From assembly GCA_029776255.1 (NCBI GenBank), contig JAKOTN010000026.1, positions 124,001 through 188,000 of the forward strand: a DNA stretch of 64,000 bases, read 5' to 3'. Shown piece by piece: positions 28,806 to 39,203 of this stretch (position 1 is its first letter; each line of letters starts with the position of its first letter). Source of the DNA: Pseudomonadota bacterium. Its GTDB lineage: Bacteria; Pseudomonadota; Gammaproteobacteria; Burkholderiales; Rhodocyclaceae. A program made the translations under genes and the position numbers. The notes beneath the pieces were generated by a model. It worked only from the letters and a program-made list of their open reading frames with translations. It was not told the origin of the DNA and made no database searches.

Positions 28806-29654
28806 ATGACTCAAGACATCAGCTTCAAACTTCTGCAAGACATCGCCAAGGATCTCTCCGGCGAGGTCGTATCCTTCCCAACCTTCCTCGATATTACTTT
28901 CCAGGTTCGTACCGCGCTCAAAAAGCCCGACCTATCGATCGAACAGCTTGGCACGCTGGTCGGCGCCGAACCGCTGATGAGCACCAAGATCATCCGCCTC
29001 GCCAATTCGGCGGCAATGAACGCTTCCGGACGATCGATCGTCGATATCAACACCGCCATTTCCCGCATCGGCGTTGACGCGGTGCGCAACGTTTCCTTTG
29101 CCGTGGCGATGGAGCAATTGCTGAACTCCAAGAAAATGGCGCCCTTCGAGACATTGTCGCGGCACCTCTGGGAACACACCATGGAAGTCGCCGCTCTTTC
29201 GCGCGTCCTGGCCCGCCGTCTGACGCGCGTCAACCCGGACGAAGCCCTGTTCGCTGGCCTGGTACACGATATCGGCGTTTTTTATCTACTTTCACGCGCG
29301 GTCAACTTCCCCGAACTCGTTGCCGACACCGAAGGACTGCATGCCTTGCTGGTCCAATGGCATGACAGCATCGGGCACGCGCTGCTCGCGGCAATGGGAC
29401 TGGCCGACGACCTGCTGGTAGCGGTACTGGAACATGAGCAGGATCGCGAAGTCGGACAGTTGAAAACACTGAAGGATGTCCTGTTCGTCGCCAATAAACT
29501 GGCCAACATCAAACACGGATGGCGGGACAGCTCCTATTCGGCACAACCCGATCCGTCGACGTTCTCTCAGTGGTTTGACGCAAAGGCGCTTTCCGCGGTG
29601 CTTGCCGAGTCGGAACAGGACGTCGCTTCGCTAAAACAAGCGCTAAGCAATTAA
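28806..29654 (+). CDS. HDOD domain signalling protein
   Basis: A 282-residue stand-alone HDOD protein. Typical features are LSGEVVSFPTF at the start, EPLMSTKIIRLANSAAMN, INTAISRIGVDAVRN and LFAGLVHDIGVFYLL (degenerate HD motif His-Asp). HDOD proteins usually act as non-enzymatic hubs in motility, cell-cycle or c-di-GMP networks. The ATG at 28806 is preferred. An in-frame TTG at 28776 would add ten residues with no homology. There are no neighbours of the same pathway. The closest signalling element is the c-di-GMP riboswitch about 4 kb downstream. Confidence 0.88.
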   Translation: MTQDISFKLLQDIAKDLSGEVVSFPTFLDITFQVRTALKKPDLSIEQLGTLVGAEPLMSTKIIRLANSAAMNASGRSIVDINTAISRIGVDAVRNVSFAVAMEQLLNSKKMAPFETLSRHLWEHTMEVAALSRVLARRLTRVNPDEALFAGLVHDIGVFYLLSRAVNFPELVADTEGLHALLVQWHDSIGHALLAAMGLADDLLVAVLEHEQDREVGQLKTLKDVLFVANKLANIKHGWRDSSYSAQPDPSTFSQWFDAKALSAVLAESEQDVASLKQALSN

Positions 29655-29752
29655 GCGTTTACCATGGAATACGGCGGCAAACATTCCGCACTCCGACAGC
29701 ACAACGCTAGCCATTGAAATCTTTTTTCTCGCATGGCTCATATCCCGATCCA

Positions 29753-30169
29753 ATGAAACACCGATTCACGCAAACCTCGCTGACCGTACTCACCGTTGTT
29801 TCCTTGACAGCGTTTTCCGCGAAACCAGCGATTGTTGAACCGGGCGGATATACCGTGACAGTCGATGCCGCGGGCAACCACATGGCAACCGCCACCTGCC
29901 TTCGCGATCAGGACACACGGGATCTCAGGTCACTGCTGCTGACGCTGGAAGATCGCCTCATGCGCGACCATTGCGTGGTGAATATTCTTGAGCAAACCAC
30001 CAACAGCGCGGACTGGGAAATGAAATGCGAAAATCAATTCGTTACCCGCACGACAATCGGTTCGATCTCGTGGCGTGACGGCGCGTTCAAAGGGCAGGCG
30101 GTTCGCACAATGGGTGCCATCCGAATGGAGTTCCCCTACGAAGCGCAACGCAATGGAGATTGCAAATAA
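29753..30169 (+). CDS. Small secreted DUF3617-like protein
   Basis: A 138-residue protein with a signal peptide (MKHRFTQTSLTVLTVVSLTAFSA) and a mature part resembling DUF3617-type periplasmic proteins: EPGGYTVTVDA, ATCLRDQD, CVVNILEQTTNSADWEMKCEN, and a C-terminal cysteine. Three or four conserved-looking cysteines suggest disulphides. The ATG at 29753 gives a good signal peptide. An upstream in-frame TTG at 29714 would add 13 residues. Function unknown. The 152-base gap after it contains nothing recognised. Confidence 0.65.
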   Translation: MKHRFTQTSLTVLTVVSLTAFSAKPAIVEPGGYTVTVDAAGNHMATATCLRDQDTRDLRSLLLTLEDRLMRDHCVVNILEQTTNSADWEMKCENQFVTRTTIGSISWRDGAFKGQAVRTMGAIRMEFPYEAQRNGDCK

Positions 30170-30321
30170 ACAGCCTGCCATCGAAGGTTCGTCGGTCAAA
30201 AGGTCCATGAATCGACAACGCCACGGACCGGCAGGGCGATCCAGTTCCCTGCGGCGAATGACGAACCGATGGAGATGCCCTGAAACGCCTTTCAGAACAA
30301 CGATTTCATAGGGAATATAGC

Positions 30322-30969
30322 GTGTCAGAGTCTCTGCGGGAACTGCTAATCGAACTCGAAAAATTCGGCTTGTGCAACGACGGCGCCATTGCTGAACGGC
30401 CGCGGCGAATGCTGAATATCACCCGAGACACCGGGGAGTTTCTTTCGGTGCTCGTTCAGGCGACGAATGCTCGGCGCGTACTCGAGATAGGAACATCCAA
30501 TGGCTATTCGACACTCTGGCTTGCCGCGGCGGCGAAGGCAATCGATGGGCACGTGACGACCATCGAACCGTCCGATTTCAAACTCTCACTGGCCACAAGC
30601 AACTTTGAACGATCCGGTCTTGGTCGGTACATCACGCCGATTCACGGTGAGGCAGGCGCGATACTCATGCAGAGTCCCGAATCGAGTTTCGACCTTGTCT
30701 TTTTGGATTCCGAGCGCTCCGAGTACTCGGGTTGGTGGCCTGACATCAAGCGCATTCTTCGTAAAGGCGGGTTGCTTGTCGTGGATAACGCCACCTCTCA
30801 CTCGGCCGAACTGGCGCCTTTCGTCGAATTGGTTTGCAAGGACCCTGAATTCACCACGTGTACCGTACCGGTCGGGAACGGCGAGTTCTTGGCAACACGC
30901 GCTTGCGCGCAGGCAAGCCTATTGATAACCAACCGTCCCGGCCACGAAAATAGTGGCCGGGACCGCTGA
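30322..30969 (+). CDS. SAM-dependent O-methyltransferase (family 3)
   Basis: A 215-residue class I methyltransferase of the caffeoyl-CoA/catechol OMT-like family. Motif I is VLEIGTSNGYSTLWLA (about 53-68), the acidic residue after strand 2 is in VTTIEPSDFKL, the metal-site region is LVFLDSERSEY, and VVDNATSH follows. The start is GTG with AGGGAA upstream. Substrate is not assignable. The last codons overlap a hairpin (30935-30963). Confidence 0.85.
   Translation: MSESLRELLIELEKFGLCNDGAIAERPRRMLNITRDTGEFLSVLVQATNARRVLEIGTSNGYSTLWLAAAAKAIDGHVTTIEPSDFKLSLATSNFERSGLGRYITPIHGEAGAILMQSPESSFDLVFLDSERSEYSGWWPDIKRILRKGGLLVVDNATSHSAELAPFVELVCKDPEFTTCTVPVGNGEFLATRACAQASLLITNRPGHENSGRDR
30935..30963. 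other. Stem-loop at the end of the methyltransferase gene
   Basis: Perfect 11-bp arms (GTCCCGGCCAC / GTGGCCGGGAC) around the 7-nt loop GAAAATA, inside the last codons of the methyltransferase and facing the end of the subtilase gene. There is no T-run on either strand, so it may block 3' exonucleases or help Rho-dependent ending between these convergent genes. Confidence 0.5.
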
Positions 30970-31040
30970 AACTCACGGCGACAAGGCGTCGTTGATGCTT
31001 CGTCGACTTGTGCCGGGAGAGTTGTGGAACACCGAATGCT

Positions 31041-33329
31041 TTAGAACTTCGCCGACCAAATCGCGCCGATGCTGGCATCGCGGCTGCCGGCCACGTTCAT
31101 GACATCCTGGCGAGCACTGAACTGCAGGCTGAGCGACTGTGTCTTGCCGATGGGCGTGTCGTAGGCCATGGCGAAATCCAGTTCTCTGCCATTGGGAACG
31201 AGACTGACTTTCTCGGCGGCGTAATGCGCCACACCCAAGCTATCGATACTGGGCATGGTCACGCCAACCGTGCCGGCAACGATGCGCAACGGCTGCTTGA
31301 CCGACACCGTCAGTTTGTCGTTCTGGTTCAAGAGTTGTTTCGACAGATAGGTCATGCCGTAGGATCGGGACTGTATGTCAGACGTCCCGGCCAACAGTCC
31401 GCCGCTATTGCTGCCTTGAGTGAATCCAAAGCCGACCTCGGCCAACAGGCTGTTGTTGGCGTCAATCGCATAACCCAATGAAAATCCAACGCTGTTTGTC
31501 CGGTTACTGCCCAGGCTAATGGCCGAACCCGACGCATAATTGGCACCCAGGAGACCGCTTTTCTCGTTCAATTGGCCAAGGGATACGCCGCCGGTCCAGC
31601 GCTCATTCAGCCGATGGGTTATCCCGAGCAGGACATTGGACGCGTTGGGCGCGCCACCGGTCTGTACCAAGGTCGGATTACCGGCGTAAAAAGTGGTCGG
31701 CGTCTGGCTGAACGCCACGGCGACACGGGTTTCCTTGTCGACTTTCGTTCCATAGGCCAGGTGATACCCTCCCTGAGAAAGATCCGACAAATTCGACATG
31801 CTCAGATCACCGGCCATCAACGACAAGTCGCTATCGCCATATAGCGCCTTGGCGAAAGAGAGTTGACTCGGAATACCGTAGCCCATGGACAGGGTACTGC
31901 CCGCACCATTGGTATATGTCATGTAGCCTGCTTCGGGTGCTTCTGGAAAATCGCCGTTCCAGAATACGCCCATCCGGTCCACCAGAGTGGTCGCGGTGGT
32001 CTGCCAGCGCGACAGTTCGCCGCCGTTGCTGAGCTTCATTACCGCCACGCCAGAGTTCAGATTGGACGGCAAGGGGTTCTGCTTGGCAGCGGTCGGCTTG
32101 GTTTGTATCAGGCCGGACAAGTCGACAGTGAAATTGCGCGCGTAGGTGTCCAAAGCCGTGTAGCTGGCCAGCTTTGAACGGACGGTCGACAAATTACCCA
32201 AAGCGCCACCGGTCAACATCGAACCGGTAAGGCTTGTAACGGGCACGGCCTTGCCGTTGGCCTGCGTGACCGACAGACCTCCCACGGGCTGGAAAGCGGT
32301 CGTCAGATTGACCAAGCCGGTTCCATAGACACTATCCACCCCCTTGGTTCCGAGATCGTTGGCCGTGCCGAGCAACAAGTTGGCGGCGGTACCGTTGGTT
32401 TTGAGAATCGGCCAGGCCGATTCCAACAGCAGCAACGACCCGCTGATCAGAGGAGCGGCCATCGACGTCCCGGACCACAGCGCCATGGCCCCCGGACCGT
32501 ATTGAATTCCCGGCGCCATGATGTTGACCCCGGGCGCCGAAATCCAGCGCGAGGCATAGCTCGTCTTGCCACCCCCGGTGTCCACCAAAGACCCGGCACC
32601 GGGGGAACTGCTGAACGAAGCGGCCTTGGCGGCGGTGGTATCCAGCGCACCGGCGAATACAAGGTGATTGACGGCATTTTTTGTCAGCCCACTGGTATTG
32701 GCATTGGCCAGTAGCGCCTTGCCATCGTTTCCACCCGCCCAGACGATGAACACGCCTTTAGCCGCAGCGTTGTTGACGGCGGCAATGATGTCGGGAGTGG
32801 CCATGTAGGTCAGCGACAGATTGATGACGCTGACGCCGGCGGCGACGGCTTTGTTGATGCCGTTCGACACATCGGTGTTGTAGCCAGAACCGCTGGCGTT
32901 CAGCACTTTCTCCGCGACGATGTTGGCATTGGGAGCGACCCCGATGAAGCTGTTGGCCGCCACTGTGTAGCCAGAGTAAAGATAGGTGTAGGCGGTTGGC
33001 TTGTTGGCAGCGGCGATGGACGCCACGGCGGTGCCGTGGCCGTTGTCGTCCATCGCGCCGTTGGAGCATTTGAAAGAGGTCGCCGCGCAAGAACTGAGCA
33101 CATTGGATACCTGGCCGGCGGCAAATACGGGATTGCTGGCGACGATGCCCGTGTCGACCACACCGAGCACCTGCCCCTTGCCCCAGTTGGCGGCCGAGAG
33201 GATGGTGGTGGTTTCTCCCATTTGCGTCAGCCACGGCGCGAGGCCGGGGGCGGCATGGAGATTCAGGCTGGCGATGGCGGACAAGACAGCGGCGGCTGTC
33301 GTTGAAAGTCTTGCTATCGGTTGTTTCAT
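31041..33329 (-). CDS. Subtilisin-like (S8) autotransporter protease
   Basis: A 762-residue type V secreted serine protease. A signal peptide (to about residue 27, LHA-AP) precedes the S8 catalytic domain (40-360), which has Asp59 (VVDTGI), His98 (NGHGTAVAS), oxyanion Asn201 (AGGND) and Ser289 (SGTSMAAP). A linker follows, then a C-terminal beta-barrel translocator of about 280 residues ending in aromatic KF, as usual for outer-membrane barrels. All triad residues are intact. The gene is preceded by a cyclic-di-GMP-I riboswitch (33396-33482) with 66 nt between aptamer and ATG. Surface exposure or release of the protease is inferred from the architecture. Confidence 0.92.
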   Translation of the reverse strand: MKQPIARLSTTAAAVLSAIASLNLHAAPGLAPWLTQMGETTTILSAANWGKGQVLGVVDTGIVASNPVFAAGQVSNVLSSCAATSFKCSNGAMDDNGHGTAVASIAAANKPTAYTYLYSGYTVAANSFIGVAPNANIVAEKVLNASGSGYNTDVSNGINKAVAAGVSVINLSLTYMATPDIIAAVNNAAAKGVFIVWAGGNDGKALLANANTSGLTKNAVNHLVFAGALDTTAAKAASFSSSPGAGSLVDTGGGKTSYASRWISAPGVNIMAPGIQYGPGAMALWSGTSMAAPLISGSLLLLESAWPILKTNGTAANLLLGTANDLGTKGVDSVYGTGLVNLTTAFQPVGGLSVTQANGKAVPVTSLTGSMLTGGALGNLSTVRSKLASYTALDTYARNFTVDLSGLIQTKPTAAKQNPLPSNLNSGVAVMKLSNGGELSRWQTTATTLVDRMGVFWNGDFPEAPEAGYMTYTNGAGSTLSMGYGIPSQLSFAKALYGDSDLSLMAGDLSMSNLSDLSQGGYHLAYGTKVDKETRVAVAFSQTPTTFYAGNPTLVQTGGAPNASNVLLGITHRLNERWTGGVSLGQLNEKSGLLGANYASGSAISLGSNRTNSVGFSLGYAIDANNSLLAEVGFGFTQGSNSGGLLAGTSDIQSRSYGMTYLSKQLLNQNDKLTVSVKQPLRIVAGTVGVTMPSIDSLGVAHYAAEKVSLVPNGRELDFAMAYDTPIGKTQSLSLQFSARQDVMNVAGSRDASIGAIWSAKF

Positions 33330-33395
33330 CTCGATTTCCTTTCAGTTAGGGAAATCGGGGATGCAAAGCGACTGACGGATGACGAAACGTCGTTG

Positions 33396-33482
33396 CGACG
33401 CCCCGGCGGCCCGGCTGGCATAGAGTTTCCTCCTTAGCCCCGCAGCTTTGCGCCCCCGGCTTTCGACGGGTTTGCCATTTGA
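33396..33482 (-). promoter_or_regulatory. Cyclic-di-GMP-I (GEMM-I) riboswitch aptamer
   Basis: Read on the minus strand, the leader contains the conserved GEMM-I elements in correct order: GGCAAACC, CGAAAG capping a CCCG/CGGG stem, CGCAAAGC, GGGCTAAGG, and the 3' closing AGCCGGGCCGCCGG. These match the Vc2 c-di-GMP aptamer core position by position. The 66-nt segment between the aptamer and the subtilase ATG has small self-complementary pieces (CGTCG-CAA-CGACG and GACG-TTT-CGTC) that could be the expression platform. Boundaries are approximate. Control is probably on the autotransporter protease mRNA. ON or OFF cannot be read off. Confidence 0.85.
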
Positions 33483-33503
33483 TTTGGTTTGCCATTTGAT
33501 TTG
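33470..33503 (-). repeat. 17-bp perfect tandem duplication at the riboswitch 5' edge
   Basis: On the plus strand GTTTGCCATTTGATTTG occurs twice head to tail (33470-33486 and 33487-33503) with no mismatch. Each copy carries the GGCAAAC segment of the aptamer, so the transcript has two versions of this conserved 5' element. Only the inner copy is positioned to fold with the rest of the aptamer. Confidence 0.85.
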
Positions 33504-33557
33504 TATAGAAAGGCTAGTTTACGGAGACGCGATCGTCAACGCGATTCTTGCTTCGAA

Positions 33558-33575
33558 AACAAAAATATTTTTGTT
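33558..33575. promoter_or_regulatory. 18-bp AT-rich perfect palindrome, possible operator
   Basis: AACAAAAATATTTTTGTT is an exact palindrome in a GC-rich background. It lies between the riboswitch leader and rarD, roughly 55-70 bp upstream of where the riboswitch transcript should begin. This fits a dimeric regulator site. The rest of 33504-33742 shows no gene. Confidence 0.4.
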
Positions 33576-33742
33576 CGCCGCAAGGCCATGAGCGTAGCGC
33601 GACATAGCGGCACCCGTGGCGTTCTGTGGCAAGATCCGGCGATGCGCAGCCTTCATGGCCTGGACAATGACCATCGTCCCACTAAGTTGAGCAACAAGTT
33701 TGGCGTTCAAGAAAACGACGCCCTGGTTTCGAGAGTGCGTTG

Positions 33743-34651
33743 GTGAACACCCGATCGCGATTGACGGGTGTCGGCTTCGGCCTGCTTGCCTACGGGATGT
33801 GGGGCTTCTTTCCGCTGTTCTTTCGACACCTCGCGCATGTGCCACCAATGGATGTGCTGAGCAATCGCGCGGTCTGGGCCTGTTTTTTTGTCGGATTACT
33901 GCTGACGCTGCGCGGACAGTGGCGTCAAGTGGCGGCGGTTTGCCGAAGTTGGCGTCATCTGGCGTGGCTCTCCGTCGCCGCCGCGCTGATCGGCAGCAAC
34001 TGGCTGATTTTCCTGTGGGCGGTCGCCAATCGGCAGGTCACGGCCTCCAGCTTGGGATACTTCCTCACACCTTTGGTCAATGTGCTGCTCGGCCTGCTGG
34101 TACTCAAGGAGCGCCTGAATCGCCTGGAATGGCTCTCTGTCGCGCTGGCCTTCGCGGCGATCGCTAACGAAATTCTGGTTATCGGACGCCTGCCATGGGT
34201 GTCATTGGCCCTCGCCGGCACGTTCGGCACCTACGGCTTGGTCCGCAAGCGCTTGCCGGTCGACGCGATGAGCGGATTGTGGCTGGAAACCTTGGCGATG
34301 CTGCCGGTGTGCGGGATATACGTCTGGTGGCAATGGCAACACGGTTTTCCGCCGGTATTCGGTGATCGCGATGCGACGACAACCGCTTTGCTGATCGGTG
34401 CCGGGGCGCTAACCGCGCTGCCACTGCTGGCCTTCGCGGCAGCGACGCGACGGTTGGACTTGGCGACGGTCGGCATGTTGATGTACATCAATCCCACACT
34501 GCAATTCGCAACGGCCATCGCGGTTTTCGGCGAACCACTGCAAACGGCACGTTTGATCAGCTTCGGTTTGATCTGGCTCGGCTTAGGGGTGTTCAGCGCC
34601 AGCGCCTGGCGAGCGTACCGCCAACCCGTGCAAAGACAGGCAACTAGGTGA
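33743..34651 (+). CDS. rarD: RarD-type EamA permease
   Basis: A 302-residue ten-helix DMT permease of the RarD subfamily: [18 protein letters not shown] at the start, [58 protein letters not shown] and [19 protein letters not shown]. RarD was named for chloramphenicol sensitivity, but its substrate is unknown. The start is taken as GTG 33743, with a TTG one codon earlier. The last 8 nt overlap the end of convergent proB. Confidence 0.92.
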   Translation: MNTRSRLTGVGFGLLAYGMWGFFPLFFRHLAHVPPMDVLSNRAVWACFFVGLLLTLRGQWRQVAAVCRSWRHLAWLSVAAALIGSNWLIFLWAVANRQVTASSLGYFLTPLVNVLLGLLVLKERLNRLEWLSVALAFAAIANEILVIGRLPWVSLALAGTFGTYGLVRKRLPVDAMSGLWLETLAMLPVCGIYVWWQWQHGFPPVFGDRDATTTALLIGAGALTALPLLAFAAATRRLDLATVGMLMYINPTLQFATAIAVFGEPLQTARLISFGLIWLGLGVFSASAWRAYRQPVQRQATR

Positions 34652-35762
34652 CGACCATGTTGTCGCGGTGGATAAGTTCCGGCTCGTCGATGTAACCGAG
34701 GATGTCTTCGATTTCCTGGCTGGCATGCCGTGCGATCCGTCGGGCATCGCCACTGCCGTAATTGACCAGACCGCGTGCGACTTCGTGCCCGTCACCGGAA
34801 AGGCAAGCCACGGCTGCGCCACGTTCGAACTCGCCCTGCACCGCCCGCACGCCAATCGGTAACAAACTCCGGCCCTCGCGCAAAGCGTCGATTGCGCCCT
34901 CGTCGAGCACCAGTTTGCCGTTGAGTTGCAAGTGATCGGCCAGCCATTGTTTACGGGCAGTCAGTGGTGGGGTTTCCGATACCAGGAGCGTCCCGAGCGA
35001 TTCGCCGCGCGACAGACGCACAATGGCATCGCTCTCGCGACCGCTGGCGATGACCGTATGCGCGCCGCTACTGGCGGCGCGTTTGGCGGCGATCACTTTG
35101 GTAATCATGCCTCCCTTGCCAATGTGCGAACCGGCGCCTCCAGCCATCGCCTCCAGCGCCGATGCGCCGGCACGCGCTTCGCCGATCAAGGTGGCGGCGG
35201 CATCCTTGCGCGGATCGGCGGTATACAAGCCTTGTTGGTCGGTAAGAATGATCAGGCAATCGGCCTCGACGAGATTGGCGACCAGCGCACCGAGGGTATC
35301 GTTGTCGCCGAACTTGATCTCGTCGGTGACGACGGTATCGTTTTCGTTGATGATTGGCACGACGCCGTACCGTAGCAGCGTCGTCAAGGTGGAACGGGCA
35401 TTGAGATAACGCTTGCGATCCGCAAGATCGTCATGCGTGAGCAGAATTTGTGCAGAATGCAGGTCGTATCTGGCAAAAGCACTTTCATAAACCTGTGCCA
35501 GACCCATTTGCCCAACGGCGGCGGCCGCCTGCAATTCATGTACCGCGTGCGGGCGCTTGCGCCAGCCAAGACGTTGCATGCCGCAGGCGATGGCGCCGGA
35601 CGAGACGAGAATCACTTGTTTTCCCTCCCGGCACAGAACGGCGATCTGGCGCGCCCATTCGTCAATCGCCGTCAGGTCGAGTCCTTCGCCGTTGTTGGTG
35701 ACCAAAGCGGAGCCAACCTTGATTACCAGGCGTTGGGCGGCGGCGATACGGGTAACGGTCAT
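34644..35762 (-). CDS. proB: Glutamate 5-kinase
   Basis: A 372-residue ProB, the first enzyme of proline synthesis. The amino-acid-kinase domain has [45 protein letters not shown] and [14 protein letters not shown]. The C-terminal PUA domain follows ([12 protein letters not shown]). The start ATG is one base after the obgE stop. The reading frame continues upstream inside obgE and is not used. It is the last gene of the rplU-rpmA-obgE-proB group, a common betaproteobacterial order. Confidence 0.97.
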   Translation of the reverse strand: MTVTRIAAAQRLVIKVGSALVTNNGEGLDLTAIDEWARQIAVLCREGKQVILVSSGAIACGMQRLGWRKRPHAVHELQAAAAVGQMGLAQVYESAFARYDLHSAQILLTHDDLADRKRYLNARSTLTTLLRYGVVPIINENDTVVTDEIKFGDNDTLGALVANLVEADCLIILTDQQGLYTADPRKDAAATLIGEARAGASALEAMAGGAGSHIGKGGMITKVIAAKRAASSGAHTVIASGRESDAIVRLSRGESLGTLLVSETPPLTARKQWLADHLQLNGKLVLDEGAIDALREGRSLLPIGVRAVQGEFERGAAVACLSGDGHEVARGLVNYGSGDARRIARHASQEIEDILGYIDEPELIHRDNMVVT

Positions 35763-35763
35763 C

Positions 35764-36876
<1,113 letters not shown>

Positions 36877-36884
36877 TCAGCCGG

Positions 36885-36917
36885 AAAAATAAAAGCCCTA
36901 CCGGCTAGGATAGGGCT
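36885..36917 (-). terminator. Factor-independent terminator after rpmA
   Basis: On the minus strand a 7-bp stem (AGCCCTA / TAGGGCT) with a 10-nt loop is followed by TTTATTTTT. It lies between the rpmA stop and the obgE start, so it should end or attenuate the ribosomal-protein transcript before obgE-proB. Confidence 0.75.
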
Positions 36918-36957
36918 TGTTATAAACCGGGGAGCGCCCCCCAGCCAACATCGGCGC

Positions 36958-37221
36958 TTAAGCGGCGACCGGAACGATGCTGACCGTCCGACGACGCAAG
37001 GCGCCCTTCACCGCAAACCGCACGTGACCGTCGATCAAGGCGAATAAGGTGTGATCCTTGCCAATGCCCATGTTTTCGCCGGGATGATAGGCCGTGCCGC
37101 GCTGGCGAATGATGATGTTGCCGGCGCGAACCAGTTCCCCGCCGAAACGCTTGACCCCCAGTCGTTTCGCTTCCGAATCGCGTCCGTTGCGTACGCTACC
37201 GCCTGCTTTTTTATGTGCCAT
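36958..37221 (-). CDS. rpmA: 50S ribosomal protein L27
   Basis: The 87-residue bL27, near the peptidyl-transferase centre: [61 protein letters not shown]. The N-terminus has no processed Firmicutes-type extension. It follows rplU by 17 nt. Confidence 0.98.
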   Translation of the reverse strand: MAHKKAGGSVRNGRDSEAKRLGVKRFGGELVRAGNIIIRQRGTAYHPGENMGIGKDHTLFALIDGHVRFAVKGALRRRTVSIVPVAA

Positions 37222-37238
37222 GAGTTAGCCTCTCTCAA

Positions 37239-37571
37239 TCAGGCTGAAAGAGCAGGAGCGCCATCGGCAATGGCATCAATCCTGATTTCAGTGTAGTTCT
37301 GACGATGCCCTTGATGCTTCTGCGAGTGCTTGCGGCGACGCATCTTGAAGATCCGGACCTTGTCGTGACGGCCTTGCGAAAGCACAGTGACCTTGACCGT
37401 GGCCCCCGCGAGGACCGGCGTGCCGATCTTCACGGCATCACCTTCGCCAACCATCAGCACCTGATCAAGGGTGATTTCTGCGCCAACCTCTGCCGGTATC
37501 TGTTCTATTTTCAATTTTTCGCCGCTGACAACGCGATATTGCTTGCCACCGGTTTTTATGACCGCATACAT
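37239..37571 (-). CDS. rplU: 50S ribosomal protein L21
   Basis: The 110-residue bL21: [41 protein letters not shown] and the conserved basic block [20 protein letters not shown]. The start is the ATG at 37569-37571. The open frame upstream is not homologous. It is the first gene of the minus-strand group, divergent from ispB with 163 bp holding both promoters. Confidence 0.98.
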   Translation of the reverse strand: MYAVIKTGGKQYRVVSGEKLKIEQIPAEVGAEITLDQVLMVGEGDAVKIGTPVLAGATVKVTVLSQGRHDKVRIFKMRRRKHSQKHQGHRQNYTEIRIDAIADGAPALSA

Positions 37572-37734
37572 GTTGGACTCCAAATAACGAGACAATTTTT
37601 GAAGCGAAGAACCGCGCATTATACGTATTTCTTCTCTTTCGTCAAAGACTTTACAATGCCCGCGACCATCCGTCGCTTGACGCAAGTCGAGGCGACGCCT
37701 AAGATTCCACGGTTTTTTGCCAAGGTGCCGCGTT

Positions 37735-38703
37735 GTGAGCAAGGATCTGTTCCATACCCTGATCGAATCGGACATGAAAGCCGTTGACGCGGTCATCCGT
37801 CGCAGCCTTCATTCCGATGTCACGTTGGTCAGGCAGGTGGCGGAGTACATTGTACACAGTGGCGGCAAGCGGCTGCGCCCGGCCCTGGTTCTGCTCGTCG
37901 CCGGCGCCCTGGACTATCGCGGCACACATCACCACGAAATGGCGGCGGTCGTCGAATTCATCCATACCGCCACCCTCCTGCACGACGATGTGGTTGACGA
38001 ATCCGATCTGCGACGCGGTCGCGAAACAGCCAACGCGATGTTCGGCAATGCCGCCAGCGTTCTGGTCGGCGATTTCCTCTACTCGCGCGCCTTCCAGATG
38101 ATGGTGGCGGTTAATGATATGCGCATCATGCGGGTACTGTCCGACGCCACCAATATCATTGCCGAGGGCGAGGTACTACAGCTGATGAACTGCCACGACG
38201 CCAACGTCGATGAAGCCGGATACGTGCAAGTCATCCGCTATAAAACAGCCAAGTTATTCGAGGCGGCCGCGCAGCTTGGCGCCATCGTCGGTGGCGGTTC
38301 GATCCTGATCGAACAAGGAATGGCCACTTATGGCATGCACTTGGGAACCGCTTTCCAACTGGTGGACGACGTGCTCGATTATTCGGGCGCGGAAGAGGAA
38401 ACTGGCAAGCATTTGGGTGATGATCTGGCGGAAGGCAAGCCGACATTGCCTTTGATTCACGTCTTGCAGAACGGCACGCCAGAACAGGCGGCTTGCGTGC
38501 GCAACGCCATTGAAAATGGGGGACGTGAAGACTTCCCACGAGTTCTGGCCGCGATTCGCGACACCGGCGCCTTGGAGTATGCAAAACAGAAAGCCGCACA
38601 AGAGGCCGAACGTGCGGCTGCGGCACTGGATACGCTGCCGGCTTCTCAATACAAGGATTCCTTGCTAGAATTGTCCCTCTTCGCTGTCGCTAGACGTTAT
38701 TAG
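37735..38703 (+). CDS. ispB: Octaprenyl (polyprenyl) diphosphate synthase
   Basis: A 322-residue trans-prenyltransferase making the ubiquinone side chain. The first aspartate-rich motif is DDVVD at 84-88 and the second DDVLD at 211-215, with [10 protein letters not shown] and [14 protein letters not shown] between them. The residues before the first DDxxD include bulky positions consistent with a C40-type product, but chain length is not proven. The start is taken as GTG 37735. An ATG at 37774 is an alternative. It is divergent from rplU, as in E. coli. Confidence 0.94.
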   Translation: MSKDLFHTLIESDMKAVDAVIRRSLHSDVTLVRQVAEYIVHSGGKRLRPALVLLVAGALDYRGTHHHEMAAVVEFIHTATLLHDDVVDESDLRRGRETANAMFGNAASVLVGDFLYSRAFQMMVAVNDMRIMRVLSDATNIIAEGEVLQLMNCHDANVDEAGYVQVIRYKTAKLFEAAAQLGAIVGGGSILIEQGMATYGMHLGTAFQLVDDVLDYSGAEEETGKHLGDDLAEGKPTLPLIHVLQNGTPEQAACVRNAIENGGREDFPRVLAAIRDTGALEYAKQKAAQEAERAAAALDTLPASQYKDSLLELSLFAVARRY

Positions 38704-38723
38704 GGCTGTCGTTGAGTTTCGGT

Positions 38724-38801
<78 letters not shown>

Positions 38802-38951
38802 CAAACCTACATTCGATGGATCGCCACTTCTCGCGCCGCGTGGATTCAGTTCGTGGTCGTTGCTATCGCGAGTCACCGGATATTCCTGCGAACTATCGCC
38901 GTCCTCGGGAGTTTCTGCCATGCTGCAATGCTTAGCGGGACTTCATCGTCA

Positions 38952-39203
38952 ATGACGAAAATTCTTCTGCTGACAGGGCTACTCCTGCTTGTCTGGTGGG
39001 GGTGGAGGAAGGCATGCGCTGCTCGCGCCTCTCGCAAGAGAGCGGTTTCACCATTACAGTCACCGAGATCGCCGCAAGTGGAGCCGATGGTGCGGTGTGC
39101 CCAATGCGGTGTCAATCAGCCGCTCAGCGAAAGCCTTTTGTCCGATGGGCGCTATTATTGCTCCGCCGCGCACCTGCGTGCCAGTCGATCAAGCAACACA
39201 TGA
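38952..39203 (+). CDS. PP0621-like small zinc-finger membrane protein
   Basis: An 83-residue protein. One N-terminal membrane helix (ILLLTGLLLLVWWGW) is followed by a basic linker and a treble-clef-like zinc motif with Cys pairs (VRCAQCGVNQP and YYCSAAH). Proteins of this kind often stand directly before pilS, as here, where the ATG of the kinase follows the stop immediately. Function unknown. The start is the ATG at 38952. The open frame upstream runs through the tRNA and is not used. Confidence 0.75.
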   Translation: MTKILLLTGLLLLVWWGWRKACAARASRKRAVSPLQSPRSPQVEPMVRCAQCGVNQPLSESLLSDGRYYCSAAHLRASRSSNT

